A stretch of DNA of 27,855 nt. Origin: Thiomargarita sp. GTDB taxonomy: Bacteria; Pseudomonadota; Gammaproteobacteria; Beggiatoales; Beggiatoaceae. Positions 8,573 to 17,079 of the stretch are shown here, in pieces (position 1 is the stretch's first letter; the number at the start of each line of letters is the position of its first letter). Under the pieces are notes generated by a model, which was not told where the DNA came from, did not search any database, and was given only the letters and a program-made list of their open reading frames with translations. Location: positions 1-27,855 of the forward strand of contig DAOVZS010000003.1 in NCBI GenBank assembly GCA_030635005.1. Reading direction: 5' to 3'. The translations under genes were made by a program, and so were the position numbers.

Positions 8573-8844
8573 ATGATTTAAAAAATTATATCAATCGTCG
8601 AAAAGTACAAGATAGAGAATTTTCAGAAGGGCTGGATTCTGGCTATCAAACGTTTAAAATTGGGACGATTTTGCGACAAACGAGAGAAAATTTAGGGTTA
8701 ACTCAAGAAGATGTGGCAGCACGTTTATATACTAAGAAATCTGCTATTTCCCGAATGGAAAATCATGCCGAAGATATGAGTCTGACCACGTTGGGAAGAT
8801 TGGCTGCAACCTTGGGTAAAAAAATAGAGATTTCTATCATATAA
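8569..8844 (+). CDS. higA: HigA-type antitoxin, XRE helix-turn-helix
   Basis: A 91-residue DNA-binding antitoxin that should neutralise the preceding toxin and repress the operon. The helix-turn-helix spans about residues 35-75 (ILRQTRENLGLTQEDVAARL, then KKSAISRMENH). The C-terminal part, TTLGRLAATLGKKIEISI, is typical of XRE antitoxins. Its ATG overlaps the toxin stop by 4 bp. The 8-bp-arm palindrome at 8158-8174 is its likely operator. Confidence 0.87.
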   Translation: MNDLKNYINRRKVQDREFSEGLDSGYQTFKIGTILRQTRENLGLTQEDVAARLYTKKSAISRMENHAEDMSLTTLGRLAATLGKKIEISII

Positions 8845-8855
8845 CCATCACTATT

Positions 8856-8900
8856 ATCAGAAAGTAAGTGTTTTCATTGGTTTCTGATTTACATTTTTTT
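8856..8900 (+). terminator. Possible terminator after the toxin-antitoxin operon
   Basis: ATCAGAAA (8856-8863) and TTTCTGAT (8881-8888) form an 8-bp AT-rich stem with a long 17-nt loop. A T-rich tract ending in seven T residues (8894-8900) follows. The stem is weak and the loop long, so this is only a possible terminator separating higBA from lolC. Confidence 0.35.
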
Positions 8901-8923
8901 ACGCTTATCATTTAAATAACAGA

Positions 8924-10174
8924 ATGTTTAAACCTTTTCCTTTTTATATTGGATTACGTTATACACGTGCAAAACGTCGTAACCATTTTATATCCTTTAT
9001 TTCTTTGACATCCATGCTGGGTATCGCTTTAGGTGTTACCGCTTTGATCACCGTATTATCTGTGATGAATGGTTTTGAAAAAGAATTACGTCAACGTATG
9101 TTGGGCATGTCAGCACATATTGTGATCAGTCGTTCCGATAAAGAAATGTGGGAGTGGCACACATTAATACAAGACTTACAAACACGTTCCCATGTGACGG
9201 GGATTGCGCCTTTTATTCAAGGACAATCGATGATCACGTATCGTAAAAATGTTGAAGGGGTTTTGTTACAAGGAATTGTTCCAGAACAAGAGCCTCACGT
9301 TTCTGAAGTCAAAGAACATATGGTGAATGGCAGTATCGATGATCTTAAAGCAGGCGAATTTGGGATTATTTTAGGCAGTGAATTAGCACACAAACTTCGG
9401 GTTTCAATGGGTCAAAAAGTGACTTTGGTTGTGCCACAAGCCTCAATAACCCCTGTGGGCATATTGCCTCGTATGAAACGTTTTATAGTAAAAGGTATTT
9501 TTAGTATTGGGATGCATGAATATGATAGCGGCTTAGTCTTATTACATATTGAGGATGCTGCAAGATTATTGCGAATGCCTAAAGGTACTGTACATGGTTT
9601 GAATATGAAATTGGATGATATGTTTATTGCACCCGCTTTCAGTCGAGACTTACGTTCTGAATTACCCAAAGGTTCTTATAGTTATGATTGGACTTATCGT
9701 CATAAGAATTTTTTTGAAGCGATAAAAATGGAAAAGACGGTGATGTTTGTGATTTTAACGCTTATTATTGCAGTTGCAGCGTTTAATATTGTGTCTACCT
9801 TAGTTATGGTCGTGACTGATAAACAAGCAGATATTGCTATTTTGCGTACATTAGGGGCAACACCCATGACTGTTATGGGCATTTTTATGGTACAAGGCAC
9901 ATTAATTGGTATTTTTGGCACCTTGTTAGGATTAATGGGCGGGCTAGGGTTGGCTTTAAACATTGAAACGATTATTCCCGCTATCGAACAATTATGTGAA
10001 TGTCGTATTTTATCGCCAGATATTTACTATATCAGCGATTTACCTTCTGATTTACGGTGGCCTGATGTGTATAAAATTACAGGATTATCTTTAATAATCA
10101 GTTTCTTAGCCACGATGTATCCTGCATGGCGTGCATCACGTACCCAACCTGCTGAGGCTTTGCGTTATGAGTGA
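8924..10174 (+). CDS. lolC: Lipoprotein-releasing ABC transporter permease (LolC/LolE family)
   Basis: This inner-membrane subunit of the LolCDE complex extracts outer-membrane lipoproteins and passes them to LolA. The 416-residue chain starts FPFYIGLRYTRAKRRNHFIS, a classic LolC/E N-terminus. The first transmembrane helix is about 22-47 (ISLTSMLGIALGVTALITVL), followed by a periplasmic MacB-like domain and three further helices (about 270-300, 315-345 and 378-398). The end TMYPAWRASRTQPAEALRYE is characteristic of FtsX-fold permeases. It overlaps lolD by 8 bp. LolC and LolE cannot be told apart here; only one copy is in the window. It starts a long plus-strand operon. Confidence 0.93.
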   Translation: MFKPFPFYIGLRYTRAKRRNHFISFISLTSMLGIALGVTALITVLSVMNGFEKELRQRMLGMSAHIVISRSDKEMWEWHTLIQDLQTRSHVTGIAPFIQGQSMITYRKNVEGVLLQGIVPEQEPHVSEVKEHMVNGSIDDLKAGEFGIILGSELAHKLRVSMGQKVTLVVPQASITPVGILPRMKRFIVKGIFSIGMHEYDSGLVLLHIEDAARLLRMPKGTVHGLNMKLDDMFIAPAFSRDLRSELPKGSYSYDWTYRHKNFFEAIKMEKTVMFVILTLIIAVAAFNIVSTLVMVVTDKQADIAILRTLGATPMTVMGIFMVQGTLIGIFGTLLGLMGGLGLALNIETIIPAIEQLCECRILSPDIYYISDLPSDLRWPDVYKITGLSLIISFLATMYPAWRASRTQPAEALRYE

Positions 10175-10847
10175 ACCCGTCTTACGCTGTGAAAATCTCT
10201 CTAAGAAGTTTCAAGAGGGTGAATTATCTGTTGATGTATTGCAAGGGATTAATTTAAGCATTGCTGCAGGAGAACAAGTTGCGATTATAGGCAGTTCAGG
10301 TGCGGGTAAAAGTACCTTATTACACTTATTAGGGGGATTAGATAATCCAAGTGAAGGGAATATTTGGGTCGCTGGAAAATTGATGAATCAATTAAATGCG
10401 GCAGAACGGGGAGTATGGCGTAATATCAATCTCGGTTTTGTCTATCAATTTCATCATTTATTACCCGAATTTACAGCCTTAGAAAATGTATGTATGCCCT
10501 TATTAATAAGGGGATTATCTCCAAAAGAAGCACAAGAAAAATCACTAAAAATGTTGACGGAAGTGGGCTTAGAAAATCGTCTTCAACATAAGCCCGGAGA
10601 ATTGTCTGGCGGAGAACGACAACGCACTGCAGTTGCACGTGCATTAGTGACTGAACCTAAATGTGTCTTAGCGGATGAACCTACAGGTAATTTAGATCAT
10701 AAAACAGCTGATAAAGTGTATGATCGCATGCTTGAATTAAATCAATCTATTAAGACAAGTCTTGTACTGGTCACACATGCCCCTACCCTTGCAGCACGCA
10801 TGGATCGCACATTACGTTTGATTGATGGGCGTTTAGAAACAGAATAG
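10167..10847 (+). CDS. lolD: Lipoprotein-releasing ABC transporter ATPase LolD
   Basis: This cytosolic ATPase powers lipoprotein release by LolC/E. The 226-residue product begins MSEPVLRCENLSKKF. It carries Walker A GSSGAGKST, the LolD-type Q-loop region GFVYQFHHLLPEFTALENV, the signature LSGGERQR, Walker B VLADEPTGNLD and the switch VTHA. I chose the ATG at 10167, which overlaps the lolC stop by 8 bp, rather than the in-frame ATG at 10131, which lies inside lolC and would add 12 residues foreign to the family. hemC starts 1 bp after the stop. Confidence 0.95.
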   Translation: MSEPVLRCENLSKKFQEGELSVDVLQGINLSIAAGEQVAIIGSSGAGKSTLLHLLGGLDNPSEGNIWVAGKLMNQLNAAERGVWRNINLGFVYQFHHLLPEFTALENVCMPLLIRGLSPKEAQEKSLKMLTEVGLENRLQHKPGELSGGERQRTAVARALVTEPKCVLADEPTGNLDHKTADKVYDRMLELNQSIKTSLVLVTHAPTLAARMDRTLRLIDGRLETE

Positions 10848-10848
10848 A

Positions 10849-11793
10849 ATGAATAATATCATAATGACAAAAAATATTTTACGCATTGCTACTCGTAAAA
10901 GCCCACTGGCTTTATGGCAAACCCATCATGTCCGCGATATATTATTGCATGCTTATCCTGAACTTCAGGTTGAACTGGTAGAAATAAGTACACAAGGTGA
11001 TAAAATTCTTGATGTCCCTTTGGCTAAAATTGGTGGAAAAGGCTTGTTTGTTAAAGAATTAGAAAATGGTTTATTAGACGGTAGCGTGGATATTGCAGTG
11101 CATTCTATGAAGGATGTGGCTGTTGATTTTCCAGAAGGTTTAATTTTGCCTGTCATCTTGCAACGTGAAGATCCTTTTGATGCTTTTGTATCAAACCATT
11201 ACGCTAATTTTGCCGCCTTACCCCAAGGAGCTATTGTTGGGACATCCAGTTTACGACGACAATGTCAAATTTTAGCCTGTCGCCCAGATTTAAAAATTCA
11301 CTTTTTACGAGGTAATGTGGGCACACGCTTAAAAAAATTAGATAGCGGTGACTATGATGCCATCATATTAGCCTCTGCAGGATTAAAACGTTTAGGTTTG
11401 GCAGCACGTATTCGTGAGATTTTTACTGCTAAAGTGATGTTACCTGCCATTGCACAAGGGGCTATTGGCATAGAATGTCGACAAGATGATGTACAAACCC
11501 AAGAGCTGATTGCCCGTTTAAATCATATCCCAACACAACAACGTATTACAGCAGAGCGTGGGATTAATAAATGTTTGGAAGGGGGATGTCAAGTACCTAT
11601 TGCTGGTTTTGCAGAACATAATGACACCGGTTTAACAATACGCGGCTTAGTCGGTGATGTTCAAGGCACAGAAATATTGCATTCTAGCATTCAAGGATCG
11701 GTTGATTTAGCTGAAGAATTAGGATTGCAATTAGGAAAACAGTTATTAGCATTAGGGGCAGGTCGCTTGCTTAAAGCCATATGTCAGTCTTAA
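10849..11793 (+). CDS. hemC: Hydroxymethylbilane synthase (porphobilinogen deaminase)
   Basis: HemC joins four porphobilinogen molecules into hydroxymethylbilane in tetrapyrrole synthesis. The 314-residue chain shows RIATRKSPLALWQ, STQGDKILD, GGKGLFVKELE, AVHSMKDV, GTSSLRRQ, FLRGNVGTRL, PAIAQGAIGIE and the dipyrromethane-cofactor Cys in LEGGCQVPIAG. The start at 10849 gives MNNIIMTKNILRIATRKS; an in-frame ATG at 10864 (MTKNILRIATRKS) fits other HemC N-termini equally well. It lies between lolD (1 bp gap) and hemD (13-bp overlap). Confidence 0.96.
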   Translation: MNNIIMTKNILRIATRKSPLALWQTHHVRDILLHAYPELQVELVEISTQGDKILDVPLAKIGGKGLFVKELENGLLDGSVDIAVHSMKDVAVDFPEGLILPVILQREDPFDAFVSNHYANFAALPQGAIVGTSSLRRQCQILACRPDLKIHFLRGNVGTRLKKLDSGDYDAIILASAGLKRLGLAARIREIFTAKVMLPAIAQGAIGIECRQDDVQTQELIARLNHIPTQQRITAERGINKCLEGGCQVPIAGFAEHNDTGLTIRGLVGDVQGTEILHSSIQGSVDLAEELGLQLGKQLLALGAGRLLKAICQS

Positions 11794-12539
11794 CGGGACT
11801 GAATATCTTGATTACACGTCCTGCGCATCAGGCAGAACATTTATGTCAATTGATCTCAGCAGAAGGGGGACATCCAGTGCGTTGTCCCGTCATAGAGATT
11901 ATTGATATTGCTGATAAAAATGCCTTGCACAACTGTTGTGATACGAAAGATTTTGCCATTTTTATCAGTACGAATGCGGTAGAAAAAACCTTGTTTTCTT
12001 TAGGGGATTTCCCCCAAACGCTCCCAATCATTTCCGTGGGTAAACGCACTGCTGAGACACTTAAAATTTGGGGATTAAATGCACGTTGTGCTGCGCCCCC
12101 TTTTAACAGTGAATCTGTATTGGCTTTACCCGAATTACAAGAGATTTCAGGCAAACAAATTGTGATATTCAGGGGAGAAGGGGGACGAGAATTATTAGCA
12201 GATACCTTACGAAAACGGGGGGCTATCGTCACTTATATCAACGTTTACCGACGTATCCAACCCACGATACCCGATGCGATAGCCAATACACATATTGACA
12301 TCATCACCGTCACCAGCGTAGAAAGTCTGCACAATTTCTTCAACTTATTTGAAGAAAAAAGTTGGATAACAACAGCATCACTCGTCGTCATGAGTACACG
12401 CGTATATCATAAAGCTGAACAAATGGGGCTTAAAATACCGCTATTTGTTGCACCTAATGCCAGTGATGAAGGCCTATTAAGTGCTGTATTACAAGCAGCA
12501 ACTTCTCTTTCTCAAAAAAAACAACAGTACATTCATTAA
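11781..12539 (+). CDS. hemD: Uroporphyrinogen-III synthase
   Basis: HemD closes hydroxymethylbilane to uroporphyrinogen III. This family is poorly conserved, but the 252-residue length, the N-terminal LNILITRPAHQAEHL, FISTNAV, the hinge segment ISVGKRTAETL, IFRGEGGRELLADTLRKRGA, VYRR, VTSVESL and the ending SDEGLLSAVLQA all fit. It overlaps hemC by 13 bp. In many gammaproteobacteria hemX and hemY follow; here the next gene encodes a caspase-like protein 13 bp downstream. Confidence 0.92.
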   Translation: MSVLTGLNILITRPAHQAEHLCQLISAEGGHPVRCPVIEIIDIADKNALHNCCDTKDFAIFISTNAVEKTLFSLGDFPQTLPIISVGKRTAETLKIWGLNARCAAPPFNSESVLALPELQEISGKQIVIFRGEGGRELLADTLRKRGAIVTYINVYRRIQPTIPDAIANTHIDIITVTSVESLHNFFNLFEEKSWITTASLVVMSTRVYHKAEQMGLKIPLFVAPNASDEGLLSAVLQAATSLSQKKQQYIH

Positions 12540-12552
12540 TTAAAACGATATT

Positions 12553-14094
12553 ATGAAATTGAAATACATTCTCATATTTTCCTTCTTATTTATTAGCATT
12601 GTCATGGCAGTCCTATTTTTTGCACTACAAGATACGCCATTTATACCGTCTGCTAAAACGCCCATTGTGAAAAGTCCTCCTAAAGATATGACATTAGAAC
12701 GATCAATTGTAGCGTCATATAGCAGCAGTTATGCGTTGCTTATTGGAGAATCTGATTATACAGATTGGCAAGATTTAAAAAATATACCTGCTGAATTGAA
12801 TAAGGTTCAAAAAGCGTTAATAGAACAAGGCTTTCAAGTTGAACTGTTTCTTAATTTAGACAGCATTCAATTAAAAAAACGTTTTCAAAAATTTACGAAT
12901 AAACATGGGTTCAAAAAAAATAGTCGTTTAGTGTTTTTCTATGCTGGACATGGACATACACGTCAAGGTAGAGGTTATTTGGTACCGACTAATGCCCCTA
13001 ATCCTGCCGTAGATGACAGAGGGTTTTTACAACACGCTTTAAAAATAAAAGAGATTATTGCTTTAGCACAACGCATTGATTCTAAACATGTTTTATTTGT
13101 ATTTGATAGCAATTTTTTTGAAACAGCCCTTCAATTGACAGAGCCGGGCACAGTGCCTAAATCTGTCAGTAAGTTATCTAAATTACCTATCCGACAATTT
13201 ATTATCGCAGGCAGTGCTAATGAAACATTACCTGAAGAAAGTGCGTTTACAGAAGCATTTGTTCATGCATTACGCTATGGTGTGAACAAATCATTATATG
13301 ATGATTATTTTACGGGACAAGAATTGGGATTTTATTTACAACAAACAGTGTCACAATATACTGAACAAACATCACAATATGGGACAGTTCAAGATATTAA
13401 TTTATCGGAAGGAGATGTTATTTTTGTTTTTGATAACACGAAACAAACACAGTCTTTTACAGAAGAGGTGGTGTTATCAAAAAAAGATCTTGACAAGCAG
13501 GGCACTCAGCAATCTAAACTCATGTATTTAACAGTCAAAGAAGACAGAGAATCTCAAAAAAATGAGAAGAAAACGCAACAACAAGAGGCTTTAGACGCAC
13601 AACAAAAAATAAATGATGCACAACACTTATCTCAAAAAGGGTATCGCTATACTGATAATAATGATGGCACCGTTACGGATAATCAGAGTGGTTTGATTTG
13701 GATGAAAAATGCGGATTGTTTTGGGAAAAAAACATGGAAAAAAGCTGCCCAGAGTGTCAAGACGCTCGCTTCTGGGGAATGTGGACTGCGTGATGGTTCG
13801 CGTCAAGGAGAATGGCGCTTGCCGTATAAAGAAGAATGGATGGCGATGGTAGAAAAAAAACATGGAGGAAGTTGGAAAAGTGGGAAAATTGCCTTGACTA
13901 ATGCAATAGGGACAGGAAAATGGAGAGAAGGAGATGTCTTTACTGCTGTTTCTTCAGCAGCCTATTGGTCTTATAGTAGAGTTGCTGATAATCCTGATTA
14001 TGTATGGGATATCTATTTGAGCAATGGTTATATCAATAGCCACTATAAAACGTTTACACACCACGTATGGGCTGTGAAAAGCAAAGAACAATGA
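12553..14094 (+). CDS. Membrane-anchored caspase-fold (C14) protein with C-terminal DUF1566 domain; catalytic Cys missing
   Basis: The 513-residue protein has an N-terminal transmembrane anchor (about 5-25), so the rest is probably periplasmic. A caspase-like domain spans about 55-295. It starts SSYALLIGESDYTDWQDL, has the conserved histidine motif FFYAGHGH (His133), and later AGSANETLPEE-AFTEAFVHALRYG. The strand that should end in Asp-Ala/Ser-Cys reads LFVFDSNFFE, with Asn187 (codon 13111-13113) where the nucleophile belongs, so peptidase activity is doubtful. A charged Lys/Gln-rich linker (about 305-360) follows, then a DUF1566/Lcl-type domain (about 363-510: NNDGTVTDNQSGLIWMK, WRLPYKEEWMAM, YWSYSR). 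Substrate or partner is unknown. It lies 13 bp after hemD, and its stop overlaps the mnmE ATG by 4 bp. Confidence 0.85.
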   Translation: MKLKYILIFSFLFISIVMAVLFFALQDTPFIPSAKTPIVKSPPKDMTLERSIVASYSSSYALLIGESDYTDWQDLKNIPAELNKVQKALIEQGFQVELFLNLDSIQLKKRFQKFTNKHGFKKNSRLVFFYAGHGHTRQGRGYLVPTNAPNPAVDDRGFLQHALKIKEIIALAQRIDSKHVLFVFDSNFFETALQLTEPGTVPKSVSKLSKLPIRQFIIAGSANETLPEESAFTEAFVHALRYGVNKSLYDDYFTGQELGFYLQQTVSQYTEQTSQYGTVQDINLSEGDVIFVFDNTKQTQSFTEEVVLSKKDLDKQGTQQSKLMYLTVKEDRESQKNEKKTQQQEALDAQQKINDAQHLSQKGYRYTDNNDGTVTDNQSGLIWMKNADCFGKKTWKKAAQSVKTLASGECGLRDGSRQGEWRLPYKEEWMAMVEKKHGGSWKSGKIALTNAIGTGKWREGDVFTAVSSAAYWSYSRVADNPDYVWDIYLSNGYINSHYKTFTHHVWAVKSKEQ

Positions 14095-15398
14095 CAGAGA
14101 CTATTGTTGCTTTAGCCACTCCTATTGGACGCGGTGGCATTGGCATCATCCGAATATCAGGTGCTCGTACAAAAGATATTGCTATCAGCTTGTTAGGAGA
14201 ATGTCCACAGCCACGATATGCTGTTTTTAGTAAGTTTAATGATACTGACGGTGAATTATTAGATCAAGGGATTGCCCTTTATTTTCCCAATCCCCACTCT
14301 TTTACAGGTGAAGATGTTTTAGAACTACAAGGACACGGAGGTCCTATTGTAATGGATTTATTATTGAAATCTGTTCTAAAACTGGGAGCACGTATTGCAC
14401 GACCGGGTGAATTTTCAGAGCGGGCATTTTTAAATGGCAAAATGGATTTGGTACAAGCAGAAGCCATTGCTGATTTAATCGACTGTTCTTCTACACAAGC
14501 AGCACGGTGTGCTTTACGCTCTTTGCAAGGTGAGTTTTCTAAAAAAATTAATCTGTTAGTAGAACAATTAATTGCTTTACGTACTTATATAGAAGCAAGC
14601 ATTGATTTTGTGGAAGAAGAACTTGATCTATTAGCAGAGGGTCATGTGCTTGAAAAAATGAATCTCTTTATTCAAAATTTAGAGTGCATCTTAGAACAGG
14701 CACAACACGGTTATTTACTCAAAGAAGGTATGCATATTGTATTGATTGGTAAACCCAATGTAGGCAAATCTAGTTTACTCAATCGGTTGTCAGGCAGAGA
14801 AACGGCTATTGTCACTCCAATACCCGGCACTACCCGAGATGTGGTACATGATCAGATTCAAATTGAGGGTATGCCATTGCATATCACCGACACTGCTGGA
14901 ATACGTGAAACAGAAGACATTATTGAAAAAGAGGGGATTCGGCGCACTAAAATCGCTATAAAAGAGGCAGATTTGGTGATATTGTTATTGGATAATCATG
15001 AAGATTTTGAACATGAATATTTTGAACTCGCACACCCCCCCCTGATTATTTGTAATAAAATTGATCTGACTGGACATCCTGCGGGTATGAATGCAGCAGG
15101 TATCTTATATGTATCTGCTAAAACGGGAGAAGGTATTGAAGCATTAAAACACCTTTTAACAGAAAAAATGGGCTTACACAGCAGTAATGAGGGCAGTTTT
15201 CTGGCACGTCGCAGACATCTTGATGCCTTACAACGTGCTAAAACCGCTATCCTCAGTGGCTTAAATCATCTGGATGCAACTGAATTACTTGCTGAAGAAT
15301 TACGCCAAGCACACACGGCACTCAGTGAAATCATGGGCACATTTACCACTGATGATTTATTGGGACAAATTTTTTCAACGTTTTGTATTGGAAAATAA
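14091..15398 (+). CDS. mnmE: tRNA modification GTPase MnmE
   Basis: MnmE works with MnmG to make 5-(carboxy)methylaminomethyl-uridine at wobble position 34 of certain tRNAs. From the ATG at 14091 the product is 435 residues. It has the tetrahydrofolate-binding N-domain (TETIVALATPIGRGGIGIIR; FTGEDVLELQGHGG; RPGEFSERAFLNGKMDL), the G domain (GKPNVGKSS 221-229, TTRD 247-250, DTAG 267-270, NKID 322-325, SAKTGEG) and the conserved C-terminal CIGK. I prefer 14091 over the in-frame ATG at 14067, which lies inside the preceding gene and adds residues unlike MnmE. The ATGA overlap implies coupling. A C8 tract (15035-15042) encodes HPPL just before NKID. Confidence 0.97.
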   Translation: MTETIVALATPIGRGGIGIIRISGARTKDIAISLLGECPQPRYAVFSKFNDTDGELLDQGIALYFPNPHSFTGEDVLELQGHGGPIVMDLLLKSVLKLGARIARPGEFSERAFLNGKMDLVQAEAIADLIDCSSTQAARCALRSLQGEFSKKINLLVEQLIALRTYIEASIDFVEEELDLLAEGHVLEKMNLFIQNLECILEQAQHGYLLKEGMHIVLIGKPNVGKSSLLNRLSGRETAIVTPIPGTTRDVVHDQIQIEGMPLHITDTAGIRETEDIIEKEGIRRTKIAIKEADLVILLLDNHEDFEHEYFELAHPPLIICNKIDLTGHPAGMNAAGILYVSAKTGEGIEALKHLLTEKMGLHSSNEGSFLARRRHLDALQRAKTAILSGLNHLDATELLAEELRQAHTALSEIMGTFTTDDLLGQIFSTFCIGK

Positions 15399-15416
15399 AG
15401 ATTTTGTACTGCTGTG

Positions 15417-16070
15417 TTAAAAAATTTGGTCCTGCAGCAGCTGCTGTTGTTTTTGTCTTGCTTTGATATTCAAAAAACGTTGAATATACCCATCATATTC
15501 CTTATCAGTACTCACACGTTTTGCCTGCATTTGTTTTAAAGTCTCCTCAGTATTGATGAGACGTTGTTTAACAGATGCGATAGCTTCTTTAAATTTTATC
15601 AGAGCCTTTGGCTTGTTCACAACTTCTTTTGCAACTTTTGTTTTTTCATAGCTTGCCTTTAAATCCTTGAGATTGCCTTTTAAACCATCAAAAATGGTTG
15701 TAATAGACTGAATTTGTCCATCTATTGACCGATGTATCGCTTTACGTGCACGCTCTATATCACGTTTTGATTGAAAAATATCCAGAAATTGTATATCCTT
15801 TTTCTCCTGTGCTTCCTGTTTACGTTTTTCACGTTTTTGGTTTTCTTTTTCAGCAATTTCTTCAGGCGTTGGAGCAGGTGCGATATCGTGTATCTTATAT
15901 CCCGTTTTGGGATCATATTCAGCATAGCCTTCTTGTGCGTATTTTTGTGGAATATAATTGCCACAAGAACGAATATTATCTTCATTGACCCAACATTTTA
16001 TATTTCCAAAAGCATACAATGAAAATGGCATTAACAGTAATATTGATAATAAAATAACTTTTTTCATCAT
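15417..16070 (-). CDS. Exported coiled-coil protein, DUF4124-like N-terminus
   Basis: This 217-residue protein has a signal peptide (about 1-20, ending SLYA). A short N-terminal region, KCWVNEDNIRSCGNYIPQKY, resembles the DUF4124 type seen in gammaproteobacterial periplasmic proteins (Trp-Asn-Glu-Asp followed by Cys-Gly-Asn-x-x-Pro). The remainder, from about residue 67 on, is charged and strongly helical, rich in Lys/Glu/Gln with long heptad-like stretches, so a coiled coil is likely. The function is not known. It is the last gene of a minus-strand unit, and its start overlaps the hemB stop by 4 bp. It is convergent with mnmE across 18 bp. The link to hemB may be positional only. Confidence 0.75.
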   Translation of the reverse strand: MMKKVILLSILLLMPFSLYAFGNIKCWVNEDNIRSCGNYIPQKYAQEGYAEYDPKTGYKIHDIAPAPTPEEIAEKENQKREKRKQEAQEKKDIQFLDIFQSKRDIERARKAIHRSIDGQIQSITTIFDGLKGNLKDLKASYEKTKVAKEVVNKPKALIKFKEAIASVKQRLINTEETLKQMQAKRVSTDKEYDGYIQRFLNIKARQKQQQLLQDQIF

Positions 16071-17062
16071 TTTTTCTCCATTAATAGGGCAGCTTTTTTC
16101 GCAAAATAGGTTAAAATACCATCTGCCCCTGCCCGTTTTATAGCCAATAAGGACTCCATCATCACCGCTTCTTCATCTAACCAACCACGTTGAGCAGCTG
16201 CGACTAACATAGCATATTCTCCACTCACTTGATAAACATAGGTGGGGACACCAAATGTTGTTTTAATCCGTTGTACAATATCTAAATAAGGCATACCGGG
16301 TTTAATCATCACCATATCTGCCCCTTCTTCTAAGTCTAAAGCGACTTCACGTAAAGCTTCATCACTATTAGCAGGATCCATTTGATAGGTGTTTTTATTT
16401 CCCCCTTTTAAAGCACCCGCTGATCCCACAGCATCCCGAAAAGGACCATAAAAACTAGAAGCATATTTGGCAGAATAGGCTAAAATTCGAGTATGTCTAT
16501 ACTCTGTCAGTTCAAGACGTTCACGTATTTTTCCAATACGTCCATCCATCATATCAGAAGGGGCTACAATATCTGCCCCTGATTCAGCATGTGAAATAGC
16601 TTGCTTCATCAGTACTTCAACAGTCTCATCATTGATGACATAACCATTATCATCTATTAAACCATCTTGTCCATGTGTGGTAAAGGGATCTAATGCTACA
16701 TCTGTGATGATGCCTAAATCAGGTAATTCCGCTTTTAACGCACGCACCGCACGTTGTGCTAAACCTTCAGGATTATAAGCTTCACTGGCTTCTAATGATT
16801 TCTTTTCTAAAGGCACCACAGGAAAAAGTGCAATTGCTGGGATACCTAATGTGAATAACACCGTACATTCTTTGAGTAATTCATCAATACTCAATCTAAA
16901 TTGACCGGGCATTGAATCTATTGCAACCCGTTGTTTTGTCCCTTCCATCACAAATAATGGATAAATCAAATCATTCACAGTCAAAATGTTTTCACGCATC
17001 AAACGCCGAGAAAAATCATCTCGACGCATTCGACGCATACGCAGTTTTGGAAATTCTGCCAT
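16067..17062 (-). CDS. hemB: Delta-aminolevulinic acid dehydratase (porphobilinogen synthase)
   Basis: HemB condenses two 5-aminolevulinate molecules to porphobilinogen. The 331-residue chain has active-site lysines in YSAKYASSFYGPFRDA (Lys199) and VMIKPGMPYLD (Lys254). The metal region reads DVALDPFTTHGQDG (121-134) and lacks the three cysteines of zinc enzymes, so this is the Mg-dependent Asp-rich type, as in Pseudomonas. An AGGAG ribosome-binding site precedes the ATG. It lies 17 bp downstream of the MFS gene and overlaps the next gene by 4 bp, suggesting a three-gene operon. Its product feeds hemC. Confidence 0.97.
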   Translation of the reverse strand: MAEFPKLRMRRMRRDDFSRRLMRENILTVNDLIYPLFVMEGTKQRVAIDSMPGQFRLSIDELLKECTVLFTLGIPAIALFPVVPLEKKSLEASEAYNPEGLAQRAVRALKAELPDLGIITDVALDPFTTHGQDGLIDDNGYVINDETVEVLMKQAISHAESGADIVAPSDMMDGRIGKIRERLELTEYRHTRILAYSAKYASSFYGPFRDAVGSAGALKGGNKNTYQMDPANSDEALREVALDLEEGADMVMIKPGMPYLDIVQRIKTTFGVPTYVYQVSGEYAMLVAAAQRGWLDEEAVMMESLLAIKRAGADGILTYFAKKAALLMEKK

Positions 17063-17079
17063 TATGAGTCTTCTCCTAT

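Noticed and set aside
12553..13440. Active caspase-type peptidase as part of a defence or cell-death system
   Set aside because: The Cys position is Asn and neighbours are heme, lipoprotein and tRNA genes, with no effector or sensor gene nearby.
15725..16022. Several overlapping open frames on both strands within the coiled-coil protein gene
   Set aside because: Low-complexity AT-rich shadows; the signal peptide, DUF4124-like start and ATGA overlap with hemB support only the 15417-16070 frame.
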